Source: Akkermansiaceae bacterium
GTDB taxonomy: Bacteria; Verrucomicrobiota; Verrucomicrobiia; Verrucomicrobiales; Akkermansiaceae
NCBI GenBank assembly: GCA_903909905.1
Contig: CAIVXP010000395.1
Span: 1 to 24,717, forward strand
Direction: 5' to 3'
DNA: 24,717 nt
How positions within the stretch are numbered: the first letter of the stretch is position 1; every line of letters starts with the position of its first letter. A program made the position numbers and the translations under genes. Below are positions 8,279 through 16,766 of the stretch, piece by piece. The notes beneath the pieces were generated by a model. The model ran no database searches. It saw only the letters and a program-made list of their open reading frames with translations, and was not told the origin of the DNA.

Positions 8279-8809
8279 ATGACATTTGCAAAAACGTCCA
8301 TCGACGGTGTTCATTTTGTTGAACTCGAGAGAAATGAAGACCCGCGCGGCTATTTTGCAAGGGCATTCTGTATTGCTGAGTTCGAGGCAAAAGGAATTCC
8401 GTTTTCGATTACGCAGGTCAATCTTTCGAGAAGTATCGGCATCGGGACGATCCGTGGGATGCATTATCAGGATGAAATGATAAACGAATCCAAGGTCGTC
8501 CGATGCGTGCGTGGTGCGGTTTGGGATGTGATTGTCGACATGAGGAGGGGCTCTCCGACACATGGTCGGTATCTCGCGTTTGAAATCAGCGAACATAATG
8601 GAATCGCGATCTGCATTCCGGACGGCGTGGCACACGGTCACCAAGCCCTCACTGACGAAGCAGACATGTTATACCTGATGGATGGCGCTTATCAAAGAGG
8701 GCATGAAAGAGGGATTCGCTATGACGATCCCGCAATCGGAATCAAATGGCCATTGCCTGCAGGCATGATCAGCGAGCGAGATCTCGCATGGCCATTGATT
8801 GCCCGTTGA
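8279..8809 (+). CDS. dTDP-4-dehydrorhamnose 3,5-epimerase-family protein (canonical active site)
   Basis: The 176-residue cupin has the size and residues of RmlC: H62 in R-G-M-H-Y-Q, K72 in E-S-K-V-V-R-C-V-R-G, H119 in P-D-G-V-A-H-G-H, Y138, then E143 and the D-D-P motif at 149-151. RmlC enzymes epimerise carbons 3 and/or 5 of a 4-keto-6-deoxy NDP-sugar. The gene sits with the C-methyltransferase block rather than with rmlDBA, so it may act on the methylated or CDP-linked sugar. It could also supply the missing standard RmlC activity for rhamnose, because the RmlC-like gene next to rmlA looks divergent. Mono- versus double-epimerase activity cannot be decided here, so no symbol is given. Confidence 0.92.
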   Translation: MTFAKTSIDGVHFVELERNEDPRGYFARAFCIAEFEAKGIPFSITQVNLSRSIGIGTIRGMHYQDEMINESKVVRCVRGAVWDVIVDMRRGSPTHGRYLAFEISEHNGIAICIPDGVAHGHQALTDEADMLYLMDGAYQRGHERGIRYDDPAIGIKWPLPAGMISERDLAWPLIAR

Positions 8810-8834
8810 TTTCTAATCATGTGCGGCGTATCTC

Positions 8835-9662
8835 ATGACTTCATCGAAACCAAATGTGGCGATCGTGGTTCCATGGCCTGGGCATGATCGACTAACAGAG
8901 CAGGAGCAGGTTTCCTTGAGGCATCTTTTGCATTATCTTAGGGAATACGACATGTATCTGATAGCGCCTTGGTGGAGGCGTTGTCACATTGAAGGACTGA
9001 GGACTAAACGCTTCAGGCCCAGATATTTCGGCTCTGCCGGTGCGCATGGGTTGCTGTTGTTGACAAAGGGATTTTACAAAAAATTTAAAAAGTATGATCA
9101 CATCATGTTCTACCATCTTGACAGTCTTGTCTTTTCCGACGAGCTCGCCGAGTGGTGTGGTAAAGATCATGATTACATTGGGGCGCCCTGGTTCAGATGT
9201 GATGACAGCCCGTGGGTTGATAGGCCAAGGGTTGGCAATGGTGGTTTCGCACTTTTGAGGGTAGCCAAGGCGCTAGACGCATTGAAGGCACGGCATCGAT
9301 ACATCAGGGGGAGTCGTTTTGTTGATTGGCATGTGATGTGGACGCCGGAATTCGTGGTTCGTTGGATGGAATGTTTGGCGGTTTTTTTCCCGAAATCAAA
9401 AATTCTCAGAAGGTTGATCAATGAGTGGAGGCAGTCCATGGATCCGGCGCTCAACAACCGCAACAACGACATCTTCTGGTCGGATATGGCAAAGTACTAT
9501 CTGCCAGAGTTTCGGGTTGCGCGGTTTGAGGAGGGCATGCGCTTTGCATTCGAAGTCGAGCCAAGGAAATGTTTTCGCATGAATAGTGGTCGGATGCCAT
9601 TCGGGTGCCATGCGTGGACCCGTTACGATCGCGGATTTTGGGAGCCGCACCTTTTGCCATGA
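8835..9662 (+). CDS. DUF5672-family putative glycosyltransferase
   Basis: The 275-residue protein fits the DUF5672 family, which has a GT-A-like fold and is common in polysaccharide loci. Markers are the acidic Y-H-L-D-S-L-V-F segment (likely nucleotide-sugar/metal site) near residue 95, H-D-Y-I-G-A-P-W, V-G-N-G-G-F-A-L-L-R, and N-N-D-I-F-W towards the end. No signal peptide or membrane span is evident, so it is cytoplasmic. Its stop overlaps the next start (ATGA), indicating translational coupling to the following GT2. Enzymatic activity of the family is inferred from fold and context. Confidence 0.83.
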   Translation: MTSSKPNVAIVVPWPGHDRLTEQEQVSLRHLLHYLREYDMYLIAPWWRRCHIEGLRTKRFRPRYFGSAGAHGLLLLTKGFYKKFKKYDHIMFYHLDSLVFSDELAEWCGKDHDYIGAPWFRCDDSPWVDRPRVGNGGFALLRVAKALDALKARHRYIRGSRFVDWHVMWTPEFVVRWMECLAVFFPKSKILRRLINEWRQSMDPALNNRNNDIFWSDMAKYYLPEFRVARFEEGMRFAFEVEPRKCFRMNSGRMPFGCHAWTRYDRGFWEPHLLP

Positions 9663-10636
9663 AGTTGGATGAATTGCCGCCGCCTCCGCCCGACCGCGAA
9701 GGGTGGCCATGGACCGTGGCGGACGACGATTCAAACGCGTTCCATGACACGGAAAGCGTGTTGCCAAAGATTAGCATTATAACGCCGAGTTTCAACCAAG
9801 CCACTTACCTTGAGGAAACGATCCGTTCGGTGCTGCTGCAGGGGTATCCGAATTTGGAATACATCATTATTGACGGTGCGAGTACGGACGGATCAGTCGA
9901 TATCATCCACAAGTATTCCCGATGGATTTCATATTGGTGCAGTAAAGAGGACAATGGCCAGTCCGATGCGATCAACCAAGGATTTCGCATAGCGGGTGGT
10001 GATATAGTCAACTGGCTTTGCAGTGATGATCTGTTGAGGCCTGGCGCCCTTTGGAAAGTTGCGCTTTTATTAGCAGATGATACGGCTCTAGATGTGTTGG
10101 CGGGTGCGTGCCGCCTGCAATACGATAATGAGCATGGCAGGGTGGTCGATACGGCGGTAGCCGGGCCTGAATGGGAAAGACACCCGTATTCGGATGGAAT
10201 TTGGCAACCGAGTTGTTTTTACCGGAGGTCGGCGGTGGATAGGAATTTTCTTGTTGATGAAGACATCCACTACTGCATGGACCGTGAGTTGTGGTGTCAT
10301 TTCGTGAAACATCGGAAAAATTGGCATCGCAGCGATGAGGTGCTTAGTCATTACCGCTATACCGGTGCCAACAAATCGATGATCGGGAGTGAGGCAATTA
10401 TTGATGAGATCGTTACCATCTTCCATCGCTATACAAAGTGCTGTTTCTTCTTACCCGAGATATTGCGGGACATCTGGCTTCCGCTTGTGTTGAGGGGCAT
10501 GAGGCCGGATTTAGGCCCCAAGCGCATTGCTTCGGCGCTGGCAGCAAGGGCGGTAGCCGCTGGGCTGCTGGGAATTTACCCGCAGCGCCATGTGCGAAAC
10601 CTTCAGCGCGAGATATATAGTTATTCGGTTTGGTAG
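9659..10636 (+). CDS. Glycosyltransferase family 2
   Basis: The 325-residue cytosolic enzyme carries the GT2 signature I-S-I-I-T-P-S-F-N-Q near residue 39, followed by E-Y-I-I-I-D-G-A-S-T-D-G-S and the metal-binding C-S-D-D motif near residue 122. The G-Q-S-D-A-I-N-Q-G-F block is typical of the WcaA-like branch. The start is the ATG at 9659, which overlaps the upstream stop as ATGA. An earlier in-frame ATG at 9605 would only add shadow sequence from the preceding gene. A proline-rich stretch (five prolines near residue 7) precedes the catalytic domain. It transfers one sugar onto the lipid-linked repeat unit; donor and acceptor are unknown. Confidence 0.92.
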   Translation: MKLDELPPPPPDREGWPWTVADDDSNAFHDTESVLPKISIITPSFNQATYLEETIRSVLLQGYPNLEYIIIDGASTDGSVDIIHKYSRWISYWCSKEDNGQSDAINQGFRIAGGDIVNWLCSDDLLRPGALWKVALLLADDTALDVLAGACRLQYDNEHGRVVDTAVAGPEWERHPYSDGIWQPSCFYRRSAVDRNFLVDEDIHYCMDRELWCHFVKHRKNWHRSDEVLSHYRYTGANKSMIGSEAIIDEIVTIFHRYTKCCFFLPEILRDIWLPLVLRGMRPDLGPKRIASALAARAVAAGLLGIYPQRHVRNLQREIYSYSVW

Positions 10637-10639
10637 TTG

Positions 10640-11779
10640 ATGATGAAAACGGCATTTGTTTCCACCATGTCCGGCCTTCCGTGGGGCGGCAGTGAAGAGT
10701 TGTGGAGCCGATCGGCCATGCGAATGCGTGGCCTTGGGCACGCGGTCGCATGTTCGGTAGCGAAGTGGGATCAGCGGCATCCGGCCATTGAAAACCTTGA
10801 GGCATGCGGTGCACGAATGAATTTCCGAGCGTTGCATAAGCCCTTGTTGCGCCGATTGACCGAACGGATTTTTTCACGGAATTTACCGCGCGATGTCGAT
10901 TCTGGAACATTGCACTGGCTCAAGTCATTTCAGCCTGATCTTGTCGTCATTTCGCAAGGCGGGCCATGGGAGGGTTTGTCATGGATGAATGCGTGCCGCG
11001 AAGCGGGCCACCGGTACGCTGTAGTTGTACACGCTCACGATGAATCATGGTGGCCACTTGATTCATGGGCCTGTGATCTGCGGAATGGGCTGGAGGCAGC
11101 GGAGTCCGTCTATTTCGTTTCAAATGCGAATCTGCGATTGATGGAGTTGCAATGCGGAATGGAATTGGTCAATGCCGAGGTGATTTCTAACCCGTGGAAT
11201 GTCGCGCATGAGTTTGAGTTGGCCGATCTGGATGCGGGTGGCCCTGTGCGCTTTGCCTGTGTGGGACGGTTGGATCCGCGTGCCAAGGGACAAGATCTCG
11301 TGCTGCAGTTGATGGCCATGCGAAAATGGAAGGGACGTGATGTAGAAGTGAACTTTCATGGCACTGGGCCGTATCTTAACAATCTCGAGCGAATGGCGAA
11401 GATGTGTGGCGCGGCAAATGTGAATTTCATTGGCCAAACAGACGATGTGCGTGGGATATGGGAGCATCATCACGGTTTACTCATGGCATCCCGCTATGAA
11501 GGACTGCCGCTGGCGATTGTGGAGGCACAGCTATGTGGTCGGATTGTGGTGGCAACGGATGTTGCCGGCATTTCCGAGCATGTGCGCGACGGGGTTGATG
11601 GCTTCATTGCGGAGGCGCCAACGATCCGCCATCTCGATGCGGCGCTTGAGCGTGCGTGGCAGGTGCGTGGCGATTGGTCGAAAATGGGAAAAGCCTCAAG
11701 AGAGAGATTGAAAAGCACGATTCCGCAGGATCCGGTGGGAGATTTTGTGACAAAACTTGGCAAGTTGGTTGCGGCCTAG
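10640..11779 (+). CDS. Glycosyltransferase family 4
   Basis: The 379-residue GT-B enzyme has an N-terminal glycine-rich loop (P-W-G-G-S-E-E) near residue 14. The C-terminal donor-binding half includes V-G-R-L-D-P-R-A-K-G-Q-D and the E-x7-E motif in E-G-L-P-L-A-I-V-E around residues 288-296, the hallmark of retaining GT4 enzymes. The ATG at 10640 lies 4 bases past the previous stop. A second ATG follows immediately and a TTG precedes it, so the start is uncertain by a residue or two. The tight spacing places it in the glycosyltransferase operon. Confidence 0.93.
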   Translation: MMKTAFVSTMSGLPWGGSEELWSRSAMRMRGLGHAVACSVAKWDQRHPAIENLEACGARMNFRALHKPLLRRLTERIFSRNLPRDVDSGTLHWLKSFQPDLVVISQGGPWEGLSWMNACREAGHRYAVVVHAHDESWWPLDSWACDLRNGLEAAESVYFVSNANLRLMELQCGMELVNAEVISNPWNVAHEFELADLDAGGPVRFACVGRLDPRAKGQDLVLQLMAMRKWKGRDVEVNFHGTGPYLNNLERMAKMCGAANVNFIGQTDDVRGIWEHHHGLLMASRYEGLPLAIVEAQLCGRIVVATDVAGISEHVRDGVDGFIAEAPTIRHLDAALERAWQVRGDWSKMGKASRERLKSTIPQDPVGDFVTKLGKLVAA

Positions 11780-11803
11780 AAGTGGGTTGCGAATTTTTTC
11801 ATC

Positions 11804-12751
11804 ATGAGGGCAAGCATTGTCATTGTGACACGCAACAGAGCTTCACAACTCCGTGCGACACTCGAGTCGTTGAAGCAGGTGATCGTGCCGGAGGGTTTGG
11901 ATTGCGAGTTGCTGGTCATCGACAATGGCTCCGATGATGAAACTGCGAATGTGGTGGACGAATTCCGCAGCCCTAGAATCATTGCGCGGCATGTTTTGGA
12001 GGAGAAGAGGGGCAAGAGTTGCGGCATGAACCGTGCTTTTGGTGAGGCAAGGGGAGAAGTCATTCTTTCCGCTGATGACGATGTGAGGTTTGGGCCGGAC
12101 TGGATTGGCCGAATGATCGAGCCGATTACGGATGGTCATGCGGATGCGGTCGCGGGCGGTGTGGTTCTGGCGCCGGAACTCTTGCGGTCGTGGATGACGC
12201 CAATGCATCGCTCTTGGTTGGCAGAGACCCTTTGGCTCAAACGCAGTGATCCGCAGTCATATGTTGGCGCGAATATGGCGATTGCGCGGCATGTGCTCGA
12301 CAAGGTTCCGAATTATGATCCCCATTTGGGCCCGGGTGGTTTGGGGTATTGCGACGATGTTTTGTTTTCCTCGCAATTGTTGCGTGCGGGTTATCGCATC
12401 GCAGACCGATTGGATGTGAGTGTGGAACATCATCCGGATCAAACTCGCCTTACCAGAAGCGCTTGGCTGGATGCCGCATGGAGTCGTGGCTTGTCCCAAG
12501 CGTATGTGGGCCATCACTGGGAGCACTGGCGGTGCCGATTTGGAAGACTCAAGTTGGCACGCGCGGTGACGACGCTGAAGTTGTGGCGCATTTTGAATCC
12601 CCAAAATTCTGATGCTGATGGGTGTGATGAAAACGAGATGCGATTGGTCTTTGAACTCGCCACGGTGGCGGGGCATTTGAACGAATCGAAACGAACGAGA
12701 ATGTACGAAAAAAATGGATTATTGCAATCGAGGGCATGCCCTGATGAATGA
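11804..12751 (+). CDS. Glycosyltransferase family 2
   Basis: The 315-residue protein begins directly with the GT2 fold: S-I-V-I-V-T-R-N-R-A at residues 4-13, L-V-I-D-N-G-S-D-D-E-T, and the metal-binding A-D-D-D-V motif near residue 90. The later G-G-L-G-Y-C-D-D-V-L-F segment near residue 180 supplies the usual catalytic E/D-D region. No membrane segments are evident. The last 8 bases overlap the next gene's start, so translation is probably coupled. The linkage made is unknown. Confidence 0.92.
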   Translation: MRASIVIVTRNRASQLRATLESLKQVIVPEGLDCELLVIDNGSDDETANVVDEFRSPRIIARHVLEEKRGKSCGMNRAFGEARGEVILSADDDVRFGPDWIGRMIEPITDGHADAVAGGVVLAPELLRSWMTPMHRSWLAETLWLKRSDPQSYVGANMAIARHVLDKVPNYDPHLGPGGLGYCDDVLFSSQLLRAGYRIADRLDVSVEHHPDQTRLTRSAWLDAAWSRGLSQAYVGHHWEHWRCRFGRLKLARAVTTLKLWRILNPQNSDADGCDENEMRLVFELATVAGHLNESKRTRMYEKNGLLQSRACPDE

Positions 12752-13733
12752 GCCGTTGAACGATCGCCTCGTAAGCGTTGTGATTCCCACCTACAACCGG
12801 TCCAAACAAGTCGTGGAGGCTGTGCGCAGTGTGCTCGATCAGACCTGGATGGAATGCGAGGTGATTGTGGTCGACGATGGTTCAAACGACGACACTCAGC
12901 AAATGCTTGGCCGGTTTGGAAATAAGATCCGTTACATCAAAACCAAAAATCACGGAGTCTCAGCGGCGAGGAACCGTGGGATTCGCGAGGCGCGGGGACA
13001 ATGGCTTGCATTTCTTGATTCGGATGATTTGTGGCAACCGTCAAAGATCAGTCAACAGATGGATGCGCTTCATAAGACGAGTGCAGATGTTTGCTTTTGC
13101 ATGAGTGTCGACGAAGACGGGCTTGCCCTCGACGACTTGCCATTAATGAATTCCAGCACCAGCGAGGCTGAGATAAGGCATTATCCGCGTGGGGATTGTT
13201 CGATTTTTCTTTATCACCGACATCCGTTTGTCCAGTCGATGCTGATCCGCAAATCCTGTTTGCATCAAAAGGCCCCGTTTGATGAGACGCTGCATGTGGC
13301 GGAGGACACCAAGCTGATCTATCAGACCATTCTGTCGTATGGCTTTGTCGTGATCAAACAACCGCTGGTGTGCATTCAGCGCCGGCGCTTCGAACCCGGC
13401 CTATCCGACGACATGAACGCTGAGGCGGCATACAAGCGATATGACTGTTATCTGCGCGTGCAGGTTCATGCCTATCGCAAGCTTTTGAAAATCGACGGTG
13501 TTTCAGCGCGATTTGTAAAACGCAACATGGCATACTTTTCATCGAGGCTTGCGGAGATCGCCTGTGCACTCGGTTGCCGTGACGCGGCAATTTCGCATGC
13601 GTATGGTGGGCTTGGAATGTGGGGTGGAATGAAGTGTCTCATGCGAAATCTTTTGGTGATTGCAGCCTATCCGATTTCGCATTTCTGGTTTTCAAGAAAA
13701 TGGTGCATGCAACCTGTTAATCATGTGGTTTGA
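12744..13733 (+). CDS. Glycosyltransferase family 2
   Basis: This GT2 enzyme of about 329 residues has V-S-V-V-I-P-T-Y-N-R near residue 10, E-V-I-V-V-D-D-G-S-N-D-D-T, S-A-A-R-N-R-G-I, and the F-L-D-S-D-D-L-W metal site, the textbook order for this family. ATG at 12744 is chosen because GAGGG lies 9 bases upstream and the conserved fold starts within 10 residues. An ATG at 12714 would overlap the previous gene by 38 bases. The C-terminal region from about residue 295 is moderately hydrophobic (L-L-V-I-A-A-Y-P-I) and could associate with the membrane. It overlaps the start of rmlD. Confidence 0.92.
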   Translation: MNEPLNDRLVSVVIPTYNRSKQVVEAVRSVLDQTWMECEVIVVDDGSNDDTQQMLGRFGNKIRYIKTKNHGVSAARNRGIREARGQWLAFLDSDDLWQPSKISQQMDALHKTSADVCFCMSVDEDGLALDDLPLMNSSTSEAEIRHYPRGDCSIFLYHRHPFVQSMLIRKSCLHQKAPFDETLHVAEDTKLIYQTILSYGFVVIKQPLVCIQRRRFEPGLSDDMNAEAAYKRYDCYLRVQVHAYRKLLKIDGVSARFVKRNMAYFSSRLAEIACALGCRDAAISHAYGGLGMWGGMKCLMRNLLVIAAYPISHFWFSRKWCMQPVNHVV

Positions 13734-14652
13734 TGAAAATTTCCGGCGTGAGCTGGTCGATCGCGACCCGACGGTAGTGGTGGTTGGATCCGGCGGCAGA
13801 CTTGGTTCGCTGCTTGCTGCAAAACTTGCTGATGGTCAGAGCGTTTTAGGGCTCGACCGCAGCTCGATCGATCTCGCGAATGCCGGATCGATCGAACGTG
13901 CGCTTGTTTCCGTTGATTACGACTTTCTATTCCTTACAGCGGCGTTGACCGATGTCGACTACTGCGAAACGCATCCGCGCGAAGCGTATCTGATCAACGC
14001 CGAGGCGGCCGGCATCATTGCAAAAATTTCCGCAGAAAAATCGGCACATGTTACCTACATCAGTACTGATATGGTTTTTGATGGATTGAAGGCTGATCCG
14101 TATCTCGAGTCGGATGCACCGATGCCGATCAGTGTTTATGGTCATAGCAAGTATGATGGCGAACGGAGGGTGCTTGAGGCGTCGGCCGGAAATCTTGTGG
14201 CGCGAGTTTCGTGGTTGTTTGGTCCGTCCAAGCCCGGATTTCCTGAGTGGATTGTCCGGCAGGCAATGACTTGCGAGCGTCCGACTTTGCCCTTCGACAA
14301 AGTGGCACGACCGACCTATACCCCGGATCTGGTCGAGTGGTTGATCGCTTTAGTTTTTGGCGGATTGCAGGGGCCGGCCTCGGGCGTGATGCATTTGTGC
14401 AACGAGAACCCATGCACATGGCAGCAATGGGGGGAGGCCTGTGTGGAATATGCCGGAATCCACGGCATTTCCAACCTTGCGCACGGGATCGCCGGGGTCC
14501 CATTGGCGGAAGTCGAGGCCTTCATCGCGTCGCGGCCACTTCGATCCGCGCTGTGCACGGAGCGATTTTCCGCGCTTACGGGGATCAAACCTCGCACGTG
14601 GGACGAGGCATTACGTCATTTCGTGATTCAAAGCGGGGAGTTCCGAGTTTAA
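13723..14652 (+). CDS. rmlD: dTDP-4-dehydrorhamnose reductase
   Basis: RmlD performs the last step of dTDP-L-rhamnose synthesis, the NAD(P)H reduction of dTDP-4-keto-L-rhamnose. The 309-residue protein has the dinucleotide loop G-S-G-G-R-L-G at 22-28 and the RmlD-type S-T-D-M-V-F-D-G block. The catalytic Y139/K143 pair is in V-Y-G-H-S-K-Y-D-G-E, and a P-T-Y-T-P-D-L segment follows in the C-terminal half. ATG at 13723 overlaps the upstream glycosyltransferase by 11 bases; earlier starts would run deep into that gene. A 67-base spacer separates it from rmlB. An assignment as a related SDR reducing another 4-ketosugar is possible, but rmlB and rmlA next door favour RmlD. Confidence 0.9.
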   Translation: MWFDENFRRELVDRDPTVVVVGSGGRLGSLLAAKLADGQSVLGLDRSSIDLANAGSIERALVSVDYDFLFLTAALTDVDYCETHPREAYLINAEAAGIIAKISAEKSAHVTYISTDMVFDGLKADPYLESDAPMPISVYGHSKYDGERRVLEASAGNLVARVSWLFGPSKPGFPEWIVRQAMTCERPTLPFDKVARPTYTPDLVEWLIALVFGGLQGPASGVMHLCNENPCTWQQWGEACVEYAGIHGISNLAHGIAGVPLAEVEAFIASRPLRSALCTERFSALTGIKPRTWDEALRHFVIQSGEFRV

Positions 14653-14660
14653 TGATTTGT

Positions 14661-14698
14661 CGTGGGTTTGATCCGTGACAGCGCACGGGGCCCCCACG
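14661..14698 (+). other. Nested inverted repeats in the rmlD-rmlB spacer
   Basis: CGTGGG (14661-14666) pairs with CCCACG (14693-14698), and inside it CCGTG (14673-14677) pairs with CACGG (14684-14688). No T-tract follows, so it is not a standard terminator. It may be an RNA structure in the 67-base gap between the two genes. It is short enough to be chance. Confidence 0.25.
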
Positions 14699-14719
14699 TT
14701 CATCCAACCATTTGTACTC

Positions 14720-15832
14720 ATGAGAATACTCGTCACCGGCGGCGCCGGATTCATTGGTTCGAATTTCGTCAGGCAATTGCTCGGCAGCACGCCGGGTAAG
14801 ATGGGCTTTGTCGTTGATGCGTTGGTGAACCTCGACAAACTGACTTACGCTGGAAATTTATCCAACCTCGGAGACATTAAAAAGGATTCGAGGCATGTGT
14901 TCGTGGAGGGTGATATTGGAAACAGCGAGCTGGTCGGAAAGTTGTTACGGGAGCATCGGATTGATGCAGTGGTGCATCTCGCGGCCGAATCGCATGTCGA
15001 TCGATCGCTTGACGATGCGGCGGATTTCATCACGACCAATGTACTTGGGACCCAGCGTCTGCTTGAGTCGTTTCACCGTTACCTTGAGGAAAGTGTTCGG
15101 CGAGATGGACGGATGTGTTCGATGGCGGATGGTGTATCGGGAATTTTCCTGAATGTGTCGACCGACGAGGTCTACGGATCACTGGAACCGAGCGATGCCC
15201 CGTTCCGTGAGAATTCACCCTTTGCGCCCAATAGCCCCTACAGTGCGAGCAAGGCTGCAGCGGATCACATGGCGCGCGCCTATCACCAAAGCTTCGGCCT
15301 GCCAGTGATTACCACGCATTGCTCGAACAACTATGGCCCGTACCAATTTCCGGAAAAACTGATTCCACTGATGATTCGCAAAGTTCTGCGTGGTGAAGAG
15401 TTGCCCGTGTATGGCGACGGCGGCAATGTGCGTGATTGGATCCATGTGTCGGATCATTGCAGCGCATTGTGCTTGGCGCTTTACAAGGGAGTGCCCGGGC
15501 GGGACTATCTGATCGGCGGGAGGTGCGAGAAAAGCAATCTCGAGGTCGTGCATGAGATCATTGAGGCGGCGCGTGAGTTGGTTCCTTCCGGTGGCAAGAC
15601 GATCAGCCACGATCTCATCCGGTTTGTGGAGGATCGTCCGGGCCATGACCGACGCTATGCGATCGACTCGTCACGCATCGAGAACGAACTCGGATGGTGT
15701 GCGAAGACGAAATTTCACGATGGCCTTCGTGCAACCATGCAATGGTATCTCGAACATGAGGATTGGATTGGTGAAATTGAGCACTGCAGATATGTCGGTC
15801 AGCGCTTGGGATTGCGGGGTGTGGAGGCATGA
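14720..15832 (+). CDS. rmlB: dTDP-glucose 4,6-dehydratase
   Basis: RmlB converts dTDP-glucose to dTDP-4-keto-6-deoxyglucose, step two of the rhamnose pathway. The 370-residue extended SDR shows T-G-G-A-G-F-I-G at residues 6-13, the dehydratase-specific S-T-D-E-V-Y-G at 147-153 (Asp/Glu acid-base pair) and Y174/K178 in S-P-Y-S-A-S-K. It also has the Y-G-D-G-G-N-V-R-D-W-I-H-V-S-D-H stretch shared by RmlB enzymes. ATG at 14720 is chosen because the Rossmann fold begins two residues later; a GTG at 14675 would add 15 unrelated residues. A short insert near residues 122-137, compared with typical RmlB, accounts for the slightly greater length. The stop overlaps rmlA (ATGA). Confidence 0.96.
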   Translation: MRILVTGGAGFIGSNFVRQLLGSTPGKMGFVVDALVNLDKLTYAGNLSNLGDIKKDSRHVFVEGDIGNSELVGKLLREHRIDAVVHLAAESHVDRSLDDAADFITTNVLGTQRLLESFHRYLEESVRRDGRMCSMADGVSGIFLNVSTDEVYGSLEPSDAPFRENSPFAPNSPYSASKAAADHMARAYHQSFGLPVITTHCSNNYGPYQFPEKLIPLMIRKVLRGEELPVYGDGGNVRDWIHVSDHCSALCLALYKGVPGRDYLIGGRCEKSNLEVVHEIIEAARELVPSGGKTISHDLIRFVEDRPGHDRRYAIDSSRIENELGWCAKTKFHDGLRATMQWYLEHEDWIGEIEHCRYVGQRLGLRGVEA

Positions 15833-16743
15833 TTCAGGACATTCTCACCGACGGAATAGGCCTTCCGGTGGCGAAGCACTCGCTACGAAAAGGGATCATT
15901 CTGGCGGGTGGAACTGGCAGTAGGCTTTTTCCAATCACCCATTCCGTCTGCAAGCAGCTGGTGCCGGTTTATGACAAGCCAATGATTTATTATCCTCTCG
16001 CAGCGTTGATGCTTGCCGGGGTTCGCGACATTCTTGTGATCGTTAACCCTGAGGATATCGGTCTTTTTTCGAGGTTGTTGGGTGATGGTTCTCAATGGGG
16101 GCTGGATATTTATTACGCCGAGCAGGAGCGGCCCGATGGTTTGGCGCAGGCTTTTTTGATTGGTGAGGAATTCATTGATGGTGATCCGGTATGCTTGGTG
16201 CTTGGCGACAACCTGTTTCATGGTGATGGGCTTGCGGATTTGTTGCTGGCGGTGTCGGAGCGGAGTGAGGGAGCGACAATTTTCGGTTGTCGTGTCGAAT
16301 ATCCAGAGCGGTATGGCGTGATTGATTTTGACGGCGACGGTGTGGCACTTTCGCTTGAGGAAAAACCCGAGTATCCGAAGTCGAACTTTGCTGTGCCGGG
16401 AATATATTTTTTCGACCACAAGGTGGTTGATTACGCCAAGATGCTGGAGCCATCGCCGCGTGGCGAACTAGAGATCACCGACCTCAACCGCCTGTACCTT
16501 GAGCGCGGTGAGTTGCGGGTTGAGATCCTCGACGAGAGCATCGTGTGGTTTGATACCGGCGTCCCCGATGCGTTGGCGGATGCCACGCGTTTCGTGCAAC
16601 AGATACAGCAGCGCGACGGTTTCAAGATCGCATGCCCGGAAGAGATCGCGCTGTCCCAAGGTAGGATCGATCGCAGCAGACTCGGTGATGCGCTGGCGAA
16701 GTATCAGGGCACACCGTATGGCGACTACCTTGAGACCTTGTAA
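15829..16743 (+). CDS. rmlA: Glucose-1-phosphate thymidylyltransferase
   Basis: RmlA makes dTDP-glucose from dTTP and glucose 1-phosphate. The 304-residue protein has L-A-G-G-T-G-S-R-L at residues 25-33, followed by the K-Q-L-V-P-V-Y-D-K-P-M-I-Y-Y-P-L block. Further on are G-L-A-Q-A-F, V-L-G-D-N-L-F-H-G, E-K-P and W-F-D-T-G, all diagnostic of RmlA. The N-terminus carries about 20 extra residues before the fold. The ATG at 15829 is the only sensible start and overlaps the rmlB stop by 4 bases, which supports it. The enzyme supplies dTDP-sugars for rhamnose and possibly also for the C-methylated sugar. Confidence 0.97.
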   Translation: MIQDILTDGIGLPVAKHSLRKGIILAGGTGSRLFPITHSVCKQLVPVYDKPMIYYPLAALMLAGVRDILVIVNPEDIGLFSRLLGDGSQWGLDIYYAEQERPDGLAQAFLIGEEFIDGDPVCLVLGDNLFHGDGLADLLLAVSERSEGATIFGCRVEYPERYGVIDFDGDGVALSLEEKPEYPKSNFAVPGIYFFDHKVVDYAKMLEPSPRGELEITDLNRLYLERGELRVEILDESIVWFDTGVPDALADATRFVQQIQQRDGFKIACPEEIALSQGRIDRSRLGDALAKYQGTPYGDYLETL

Positions 16744-16766
16744 TCCAGACCAATATCCAACAATTG

